In this document: piece by piece, positions 48,871 through 59,200 of the stretch
Position numbering within the stretch: the first letter of the stretch is position 1
How the letters are laid out: each line of letters begins with the position of its first letter
Origin: Congeria kusceri
Lineage: Eukaryota > Mollusca > Bivalvia > Myida > Dreissenidae
NCBI GenBank assembly: GCA_027627225.1
Contig: CM051024.1
Span: forward strand, 77,799,504-77,863,503
Reading direction: 5' to 3'
Length of the DNA: 64,000 nucleotides
Notes under the pieces: generated by a model
Told to the model about the DNA's origin: nothing
The model's database searches: none
What the model saw: only the letters and a program-made list of their open reading frames with translations
Program-made: the position numbers and the translations under genes

Positions 48871-50754
48871 AAGAGGGCCACGATGGCCCTAAGTCGCTCA
48901 CCTGAGTTTAAGGCATCCCAGTTTTGACCCCAGGGGCATCATTTGAACAATCTTTGTAGAAGACCAGTATGCAATGTTACATACCAAATATGAAACCACT
49001 GGGCCTTGTAGTTTCAGAGGAGAAGATTCTTGAAGTAATTTTGCTATTTAAGTCTATACAAACAATGTGACCCCTGGGGCGTAGCCAGTTTTTACCCCAG
49101 GGCATCATTTGAACAATCTTTGTAGAGGACCCCTATACAATGTTACCAACCAAATAACAAACCTCTGGGCCTTGCGGTGTCAGGGAAGAAAATTATTAAA
49201 GTCATTCAGCTATTTAAGTCTATATAAACCATGTGACCCCCGGGGCGTGGCCAGTTTTTACCCCAGGGGCATCATTTGAACAATCTTTGTAGAGGACCAC
49301 TATGCAATGTTACATACCTAATATGAGACCTCTGGGCCTTGCGGTTTCAGAAGAGACGATTTTTGCAGTAATTTTGCTATTTAAATCTATATAATCCATG
49401 TGACTCCGGGGTGTGGACAGTTTTGACCCCTGGGGTATCATCTGAACAATCTCTGTAGAGGACCAATAGAGGATGCCACATAACAAATATGAAACCACTA
49501 GGCTTTGCGGTTTCAGAGAAGATTTTTGCAGTAATTTTGCTATTTAAGTCTATATAAAAAATGTGACCCCCGGGGCATGGCCAGTTTTGACCCCAGGGGT
49601 ATCATTTGAACAATCTTTGTAGAGGACCCCTATACAATGTTACCAAATATGAAACCTCTGGGCCTTGCGGTTTCAGAGGAGAAGATTTTTAAAGTCATTT
49701 TGCTATTTAAGTCCATATAAACCATGTGACCCCCGGGGTGTGGCCAGTTTTGATGCCAGGGGCATCATTTGAACAATCTTTGTAGAGGACCACCATGCAA
49801 TGTTACATACCAAATATGAAACCTCTGGGCCTTGCGGTTTCAGAGAAGATTTTAAAAGTAATTTTACTATCTAAGTCTATTTAAACAATAAGACCCCCGG
49901 GGCGTGGCCAGTTTTGACCCCAGTGGCATCATTTGAACAATCTTTGTAGATGACCACTAGAGGATGCCACATACCAAATATGAAACCACTGGGCCTAGCG
50001 GTTTCAGAGGAGATTTTTGAAGTAATTTTGCTATTTAGGTCTATATAAACAATATGACCCCCGGGGCGTGGCCAGTTTGACCCCAGGGGCATCGTTTGAA
50101 CAATCTTTGTAGAGGACCACTATACAATGTTACCAAATACCAAACCTCTAGGCCTTGCGGTTTCAGAGAAGATTTTTAAAGTCATTTAGCTATTTAAGTA
50201 TATATAAACCATGTGACCCCCGGGACGTGGCCAGTTTTTACCACAGGGGCATCATTTGAACAATCTTTGTAGAGGACCACTATGCAATTTTACATACCAA
50301 ATATGAAACCTCTGGGCCCTGCAGTTTCAGAGGAGAAGATTTTTAAAGTCATTTTCCTATGTAAGTCTATATAAACCATGTGACCCCTAGGGCGTGGCAA
50401 GTTTTGAAGCCAGGGGCATCATTTGAACAATCTTTGTAGAGGACCACTAGAGGATGCCAAATACCAAACATGAAAGCTCTCAGCCATGCAGTTTCAGAAA
50501 AGATTTTAGTTTTCACTTTTTGAATCTATTTTTAGCTCTGGTGACCTACATATGAAGCGGACCGAAACGATTTGAACAATTTTTAAAGAGGCTCACCCAA
50601 GGATCATTCCTGTGAAGTTTGGTGAAAATCTGCCCGGGGTTTAGGAGGAGATGATGTTTGAATGAAAATGTTGACGCACGACGGACGATGCACAACGGAC
50701 AAAAGGTGATCACAAAAGCTCACCATGAGCATGTTGTGCTCAGGTGAGCTAAAA
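48871..50754 (+). mobile_element. Helentron/pearl-like element with ten internal repeats of about 166 bp
   Basis: The 5' end has the hairpin GGGCCACGATGGCCC followed by CTCACCTGAG. The 3' end has a 14-bp stem hairpin (AGCTCACC-TGAGCA / TGCTCA-GGTGAGCT) followed by AAAAAGG. Between them lie about ten units starting CCAGTTTTGACCCCAGGGG, each with ATCATTTGAACAATCTTTGT and GGGCCTTGCGGTTTCAG. The layout, with inverted sub-ends, a 3' hairpin and a tandem core, resembles bivalve pearl elements and Helentron-associated elements (from memory). No protein is encoded. Confidence 0.8.
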
Positions 50755-50759
50755 AGGAA

Positions 50760-51945
50760 ACTAAGGTCTTACAATTTTACAAAACAATTGTTTTTGTTTT
50801 TAAATAAATTTATGAAACATTACATATAATAGACAATAACCATACTTTAACAATAAATATAACGTGCTCAATACAGAACCGTCTTTCAACATTTTAAAAA
50901 TAATCTTTGCCAAACGTTTCGTGGTGGTTATATGCTCGATTAAACTCATTATAGAACATCTTGTAAAATCCTAATGGAACCTATGGAAACATATTTAAAT
51001 GAACTTACATCATTATACACTACATTACTAAGCAAACATCATTTCATATGGTGGGTTAAAACATAATATATAAAACAATTTTATTTCCTTGTTTTTTCTG
51101 GAACAAAAGCTGAGTAAGTATATTTATATGTTACGAATAATGCACTTCATATAAAAATAAAAAGAGCCAACAAAGGGAATGCATTGAAAGAGACTATGAG
51201 TTTATGTAAAGAAATGTACAGCATGATCTTTTTAAATTTAAAAAAGGATAAAATATAAACTGTTAAAAACCCCTAATGCAATGGCAATATAAATATTGAA
51301 TGCTGAATATACATATATGATAAAGGCAATAAACATAGTACATATTTGATCTGGTGGTGTTAACCGAAAGAAAAAATGTTTCAGTATAACTCTGAAGAAA
51401 GTTGTTTTATTGATTTCTTTCTTATCCGTAAGTTTTTTAATGAATATACCGGTATACATTTTGGTTAAATAAATGTGGTCAATGCAATTTTGAACACAAA
51501 TGTTTGCAAAAGAAATAACTAATACATTTTTAGAATAGTTACTTACACAAAATTGATGACACAAATAACATGGTTTATTTATTGTGTGATAAAATAGTGG
51601 TGTTTTGTATAGGATGTCATTTTAAAAACTTTTTAAACAATACACTGTTCCCTATTACCACTACTCCAAGCTGTTATTAGAGAAACTGTTATTGATGTAC
51701 AACATTTTGATTCTTTTCTTATTCAACTGTTGAAAACACTTAAGAACTTCAATCCTAAAGAATTTGTGCATAACAGACGCTTTCAACGCTATTACAATTA
51801 TTATAACAAAATGAACAAACTGTATCACTATATAGTTTGCATTTATTCCATCCAGATGCAATGCTTTCTAATGCATGTATGAAAGATGTTTCTCCACGAA
51901 ATCAGTATAAAAGTGAAGTTAGACAATGTCAATGTGCATAAAGGA
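50760..51945. other. Intergenic, AT-rich
   Basis: Very AT-rich. A 108-codon minus-strand frame (51238-51564) is hydrophobic with no identifiable family and is most likely chance. Confidence 0.5.
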
Positions 51946-51954
51946 AAACATCTT

Positions 51955-52690
51955 TAGTTCCATGTCTAAAGTGGAATATATTTCAATTCTTATAAACAAC
52001 CCTTAGTACCACGTCTATTTGAAGTGGAATATATTTAATTCCTATACACAACCCTTGGTACCATGTCCATTTGAAGTGGAAAATATTTCAATTCTTATAA
52101 ACAATCCTTAGTACCATGTCTATTTAACGTGGACTATATTTCAATTCTTATAAACAACCCTTAGTATCATGTCTATTTGAAGTGTAATATATTTAATTCC
52201 TATAAACAACCCTTAGTACCATGTCTATTTGAAGTGGAATATATTTCAATTCTTATAAACAATCCTTAGTACCATGTCTATTTGAAGTGGAATATATTTC
52301 AATTCTTATAAACAACCCTTAGTACCATGTCTATTTGAAGTGGAATATATTTCGATTCTTATAAACAATCCTTAGTACCATGTCTATTTGAAGTGGAATA
52401 TATTTCAATTCTTATAAACAACCCTTAGTACCATGTCTATTTGAAGTGGAATATAGTTCAATTCTTATAAACAACCCTTAGTACCATGTCTATTTGAAGT
52501 GGAATATATTTCAATTCTTATAAACAATCCTTAGTACCATGTCTATTTGAAGTGGAATATACTTAATTCCTATAAACAACCCTTAGAACCATGTCTATTT
52601 GAAGTGGAATATATTTCAATTCTTATAAACAATCCTTAGTACCATGTCTATTTAAAGTGGAGTATAGTTCAATTCTTATAAACAATGAAA
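51955..52690. repeat. 52-bp minisatellite, about 14 copies
   Basis: Units begin CCTTAGTACCATGTCTATTT, then GAAGTGGAATATATTTCAAT and TCTTATAAACAA. They alternate between CAACCC and CAATCC at the junction, and some read TTTAATTCC in place of TTTCAATTC. Confidence 0.95.
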
Positions 52691-53925
52691 ACTCATACAT
52701 ACAGAATATAAAGTAGTAAGTGGTAAGAACAACTGGATATCAGTATAAGATGACCTATGAAAAATAAATAGTGATAAAAACATGTCAGTTAGAAATATTG
52801 TATGCTATAACATGTCAATATAAACTAAATAACATGTTCTAGTAGTCCAAATAGTTTTGTTATATAGCTTTGATGATATAATTGCTTGTTATAAATTCTG
52901 TTAAAAATATATCCTGCAATTCATGAAATCTTTTTAAAGACACATTACGGTTACCTTTTGAAATCATTATAAATTACAAAATAAAGGTATAATAAATAGA
53001 AAATATAGTTTATAACATTATGAGCGTGTACAAAAACTCACAGTATATAAAGATCTACATAATTATGTATGTTTGATACTATACATATTTTGTATTTGTC
53101 ATATGCAAAATGGGTTCAAGATTTGTTAATATTTGAAATCAATAAATGTGAGTTTTTACGACACCATAAAGTTATATTTATGTATTTTTTTAACAGTTTA
53201 CACAAAATTAATAATATAAATTCTATATTCAGATTATTATACATTTATTTATATTTTAATAGCATGTTGAAGGGTACTCATATGTGGTTAGATTAAGCTC
53301 GTTTTGCAAGGTCTGTGTTCGGGCAGTTGTGGATTCCAGTCCTGCACAGGTTAACTCGTCTGCTTTTAAAAAGGCATCTCACTTTAAATTTGGTAAATCC
53401 ATACAAGTATACAACTTTGTGGTAAAATCAATTTTAATGATGCTGTTAAAATATATTCAGGCATCTATTACACTTATTTACTCTGTAAAATTCATAAATA
53501 CAAATGGTTAAACTGCATATGAAACATTGGTGTAATAAAACAGTTTATACAATGTTTGACGTCTTATTCTAACTTCACATAATAGTGTGTTTTAATGTTG
53601 ATATTGTTATTAATTATAAATTGCTAACTGGAAATCGTTCGTTGTGTTAAGATTTGAACACTTTTTTTTTTTCCACCTGCCAGTGGACATGTTCCCCAAA
53701 AAATTTTGTAAACCAGAAAATAAAAAAGGACTGGCCCAGTGTCCATCTTAAACATGCAATGATTGCTTAACCATTATACATGCTATAATGAAGCAACAGA
53801 AGCTGTTTCTAGCAATATAAAATGATGTAGCTTCTTATTTATTCAATGAAATAATATTTGAAATTTTGAAACAAAGTGACACCTGTTTAGCAAAAATATT
53901 ATTATAGTGTACTACCTATCAAAAT
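52691..53925. other. Intergenic, AT-rich
   Basis: No gene, RNA or repeat structure that I can support. Two 75-codon plus-strand frames at 53069-53511 have no family likeness. Confidence 0.5.
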
Positions 53926-53930
53926 CTTGA

Positions 53931-55818
53931 AGAGGGCTATGATGGCCCAAAGGGCTCACCTGAGTACTGGCAAAGATGAAAGTGTTACTCTTGTGAAAGG
54001 CTTGTGGGAATGTACGCCATAATGTCCTTAAATTAGGGATGGGACCGAACAGTCGAATATTTGAATATTGGATAATACTCGAATATAAAAAAACGAATAC
54101 GAATATTCGATTTTCAAATTTATTTTAAGAACAAAAATTTCTTGTAAAAAATCATGTTGTTTTTTTCCACTTTGATTGAAAAGTTCACATGAATTCCAGT
54201 CGTATTTCCTGCCTAGCAAGTGGGCGGGGGCAGTGTAACGTTTTTACAACACATGCCAAACATGTCCAGTTAACGACAATTGATAATTGGCAGGGGGTCC
54301 ACGTCTTTACAAGGGCCGCGAATTAATGGTTTGTAGGAGGCGCGAACATGACGCATTGTATCCACAAATACAAAACTGGGTCATGTTGTGATAATGGTTT
54401 CACAGTTTGCACAAGGCATACATTGTTGTTTATTGTCCTTAAGTGACATCTATACGGTTAACTTGTTTACAGCAAGTTACAATTACTCTCTAAGTAAACC
54501 AATCAAAATGAATCCATTATCAGTCAATCAATTTCTTTAACAAAATTATCATTATTTGGTCAATCTTAATATACGTCACTTGTTAATTATTCTTCATTAT
54601 ATCAACACCGTATATTATACAAGAGTCTTGATCAATAAACAATGCCACCATCATGTGTTTGGAAGTACTTTACGCAGTCATTAGACAAAACCCAGGCAAC
54701 GTCTGTGTAATGAGAAATTTGTGTTTGGAATGATTAACAAATTAATTAACAATACATTTAACAAGATCTTACATTTCTTTATATTTGCCTAACACTCACA
54801 AAGTTATATCGCTCATTTACTACTGAAAAAAAGGTAAAACAACTACGTACAAGTAGTATACATATTTGGGATAGGTAAATATTCGGACAGAGTGCCGGTT
54901 GAAAATGAAGACCCCGTCTTGCAACAAATTCATGTTTGCATTAATTTTCACAATTAAGGGGATATAACTGCTGTGTTCATGGCCTGTCTCATTTGCTGCT
55001 TGTGTTGAGATCTTATGGCCATACAAAACATGTGGAAGTTTTATGAAGATTGAATGAAAAATGAAATCTCGATGCACGAAAAGGCAATTTTTGATTTTTT
55101 TTTCACTAACAAAGGGGCCATAACTCTGATGTTTGTTGCCCAATCTGACCAATTATTGGCTTCTGCTGCAGACATATGATCACATACAAACTGCAGAAAT
55201 TTGGTCAAGATTGGAAGAAAAATAAAGTCTCTATGAACAAAAAAGGCAATTTTTGCATATTTGTCCACATACAAGGGGCCATAACTCCGTGTCTGTGGCC
55301 TGACTTTATCCATTTCTTGCTCCTGCTGAAATCTTTTGGTCACACACAAACTGTGGAAGTTTGGTCAAGATTGGAAAACAAAAAGAAGTCTTAATCTAGA
55401 TAAAATGGCAATTTTTGCCTATTTTCAACAAAAAAGGGGGCATAAATCTGGTTTTTGTGGCCCAATCCGGCCCAATGTTGACTTGTACTTTGATCTTTTG
55501 ATATGCACAAACAGTGGAAGTTTGGTCAAGATTGGTAGAAATATGAAGTCTCTATGAACGAAAAAGGCAATATAGCATTTTTTCCCACAAACAAGGGGCC
55601 ATAACTCTAAGGTTTCTGGTCCAATTTGGCCCATTATCACTACCAACTGAGATTTTATGGTCATACACAAACTGTGCAAGTTAGGTCAAGATTGAATAAA
55701 AATGTAGTCTTTATCGCGATAACGGTCCCAATTGTTGACGGCATATGGGCGTATGTGTACGCCAAAGAGGTCCCCTACACCAATAGCTCACCGAGCACTT
55801 TGTGCTCAGGTGAGCTAC
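53931..55818 (+). mobile_element. Second element with the same ends but a different tandem core
   Basis: It begins AGAGGGCTATGATGGCCCAA and GGGCTCACCTGAG, and ends AGCTCACCGAGCACTTTGTG plus CTCAGGTGAGCTAC, the same 5' hairpin and 3' hairpin as at 48871-50754. The core (54950-55710) holds about five units of about 160 bp with AAGGGGCCATAACTCTG and ACAAACTGTGGAAGTTTGGT, unrelated to the core of the other copy. The 5' part (54030-54800) is unique, with AATATTCGA-type sequence. The open frames here are frames through the repeats. Confidence 0.8.
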
Positions 55819-55824
55819 AAAAGT

Positions 55825-56239
55825 GTTTTATAACCGCAATAAAAAATTACATACAAGTGCATGCTTAAACATTCATCAGATCTCTTTCAACAACACAGTT
55901 TCTGAATCAATAAACGTGTCTAGCAAAAACAGATATAATCACTGTCTAGTTAACCAGATATATGCTTAAATATATAAATAAAAGAAATGTTAATACAACA
56001 CAGTTACACATGTATACAATGTATAATATATAAATATGTTAACAAATCAACATCCTCCCACAGTTTGTTCCTTTAAATATAATGTTCAAGTACAATAAAT
56101 AGCCGTTTTTCAGCAGCTGATTTCTGACTATATAAATATGTGAAACCGGTTAGAATTACAAAATGATTTTTTTTCCCTTCTAAGTTTAGTAATGTAAAGT
56201 GACCACTTTTGCCATGGAAGACTCTCGGAACGGTTACAT
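55825..56239 (-). other. SVIP 3' flank and probable 3' UTR
   Basis: AT-rich sequence follows the SVIP stop codon on the minus strand. I did not find a clear AATAAA on this strand close to the stop, so the polyadenylation site is unassigned. Confidence 0.4.
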
Positions 56240-56254
56240 CTATGACACCTGCCA
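56240..56254 (-). CDS. svip: SVIP exon 3: last four codons and stop
   Basis: TGG CAG GTG TCA TAG encodes WQVS and stop, preceded by a strong acceptor (TATTTTCTGCTTTCAG). It corresponds to the conserved WTVS end of vertebrate SVIP. It lies 3.17 kb downstream of exon 2, beyond the 76-bp array and the LINE fragment. Confidence 0.88.
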   Translation of the reverse strand, partial: WQVS

Positions 56255-59200
56255 CTGAAAGCAGAAAATAATATGTTCTCGATGTATGCATGGAACACAT
56301 TTCTAACACAAAATTATTAAAATTATACGCAACATTTGAACAGCAAACAAATTATTCAATTATTTCAAATTTATTTAATAAAAAAATCAGTTTTAATATA
56401 GGTCATAATAGGTGTAAACTAATCAGCCATTGACAACAATATATGGAACAAGAGCTGTTTGTAAACGTTAAAACAGTAATGGCCCCTATAGGTTAAAAAC
56501 AATCTTTAAAATATCCAGTTAGGTGATGATCGGATGAGAACTGTTGGACATAGGGAGTGGAAACTGCTCAAATGGCCAGTGTTAGATAAATCAAGGGCCA
56601 TAACTATGGATGAGAACTGTTGGACATAGGGAGCAGAAACTGCTCAAAAGGCCAGTGTTAGATAAATCAAGGGCCATAACTACGGATGAGAACTGTTGGA
56701 CATAGGGAGCGGAAACTGCTCAAATGGCCAGTGTTAGATAAATCAAGGGCCATAACTATGGATGAGAACTGTTGGACATAGGGAGTGGAAACTGCTCAAA
56801 AGGCCAGTGTTAGATAAATCAAGGGCCATAACTACGGATGAGAACTGTTGGACATTGGGAGTGGAAACTACTCAAAAGGCCAATGTTAGATAAATCAAGG
56901 GCCATAACTACGGATGAGAACTGTTGGACATAGGGAGCGGAAACTGCTCAAACGGCCAGTGTTAGATAAATCAAGGGCCATAACTACGGATGAGAACTTT
57001 TGGACATAGGGAGTGGAAACTGCTCAACAGGCCAATGTTAGATAAATCAAGGGCAATAACTACGGATGAGAACTGTTGGACATACGGAGTGGAAACTGCT
57101 CAAAAGGCCAGTGTTAGATAAATCAAGGGCCATAACTACGGATGAGAACTGTTGGACATTGGGAGTGGAAACTGCTCAAAAGGCCAATGTTAGATAAATC
57201 AAGGGCCATAACTACGGATGAGAACTGTTGGACATAGGGAGCGGAAACTGCTCAATCGGCCAGTGTTAGATAAATCAAGGGCCATAGCTACGGATGAGAA
57301 CTTTTGGACATAGGGAGTGGAAACTGCTCAAAAGGCCAATGTTAGATAAATCAAGGGCAATAACTACGGATGAGAACTGTTGGACATACGGAGTGGAAAC
57401 TGCTCAAAAGGCCAGTGTTAGATAAATCAAGGGCCATAACTACGGATGAGAACTGTTGGACATTGGGAGTGGAAACTGCTCAAAAGGCCAATGTTAGATA
57501 AATCAAGGGCCATAACTACGGATGAGAACTGTTGGACATAGGGAGCGGAAACTGCTCAATCGGCCAGTGTTAGATAAATCAAGGGCCATAACTACGGATG
57601 AGAACTTTTGGACATAGGGAGTGGAAACTGCTCAAAAGGCCAGTGTTAGATAAATCAAGGGCCATAACTACGGATGAGAACTGTTGGACATAGGGAGCGG
57701 AAACTGCTCAAAAGGCCAGTGTTAGATAAATCAAGGGCAATAACTATAGTTCCTGGGGTGTTTGGGTTGAGCAATGAACTTGGCTAAGATATGATAAATT
57801 GTTATAATTATAACCTCAAACATTTTCATTCAATACACATTTGAGCGAATTAAATTTTTATATCAAATAGAACATAAAGATTTTCTTAAATAATATTACA
57901 TTCTTGTTAGAAGTATTCCAAATGACATAAAAATGATAGTTTCACAAGATAATCATGTAAATCATACACCTGTACAATTTACAGATACTATTCACACAAA
58001 TAAAAACCCTAACAGGATTCTGTATAAAACACAAATTGATCACACATGCAATGAAAAGGAAAATAAGTGGATGTTATTACTAGAAGATAACGTACAAGCA
58101 CTACAATGGAAAAGTATATATAATATCCCATTTAGGAGCTGCATAGATACTAAGATAAGAGATTTTCAGTATAAAATACTTATGCGAATTATCCCAACAA
58201 ATGATTTATTATTTAAATATAAACCAAAGTCTAGCAGGCTAAGTGATGTTCCAAATGCAATAACAAAGATATAGAACACTTGTTTTGGGGATGCTATAAC
58301 AGTCAAATTGTGTGGTGCCAGGTGCACGCTTATGGAATACTTCCAAATGAAATCAATTACATTAACACTGTCGAAACATGTTCTTCTTCTTGGATACACA
58401 GAACGCACGGTGCATGAAAAATAATAAACTTTACTATTATAGGAATGAAATATTATATATATTTATCATGCAAAATTGTAGCTGTGTACCTAAGTTTGAT
58501 AATTTTATTCCATACATGAAGGAAACAGTAAGAGTCAAATTTTGTATTATCCAATTATAAATATCAAGCTCATTTGGAAAAATGGAAATTATTCAGAGAT
58601 CTGTTCTAGATTCTTTTATTGTTGAATTAATCAAGGAGATAAACATTTTTTGTAGTTGTTGTGTTTTTAAGTTTTTTTTCTTTACAAAAACCTGTGAAAA
58701 ATGTACTTGTTTTGTATTTTACCTGTTATCAGGTTAAAAAACACGTTTGCAAAAAGGGAAAAGACTCAAGTTGCAGTAGATATGCATAAAATAGAGTGAA
58801 TGAAAAAAACGTGTGAATGTCAGAATATATGATGTATGAGAGGATAGTGTAAATATATAACAACATCTACTACAATAATTGTATGTTAGAATATTAATTA
58901 TCTGCTAGAATATTAGTTGTATATGATGTAATAATAAATGAGAAAAAAAAGTTTGGTGAAGATTTGATAGAAACTGTTGAATGTAGATAGCAGAAACAGC
59001 TAAAAAAAAGCTCATTTTACAAAATTCAACGGTCAAAACTCCCCAGTTCCTAGGGCGATCTGGTTATTATCTAACTTGACCAAGATATTATGCCCCCAAT
59101 GATGTTCTTCAAGTTTGTTTAAAATTGGATGAAAAGTATTGGACTTAAGCGGGCGGAAATGGCTAAAAAGGTCAATTTTAGATAATTCAACAGCCGTAAC

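Noticed and set aside
48871..50754. CRISPR-like array of repeats and spacers
   Set aside because: Units are adjacent with no unique spacers, diverge along their length, and sit between transposon-like ends in a eukaryotic genome.
54820..55868. Several frames of 72-110 codons
   Set aside because: They run through the about 160-bp repeat units of a mobile element and repeat the same peptide fragments.
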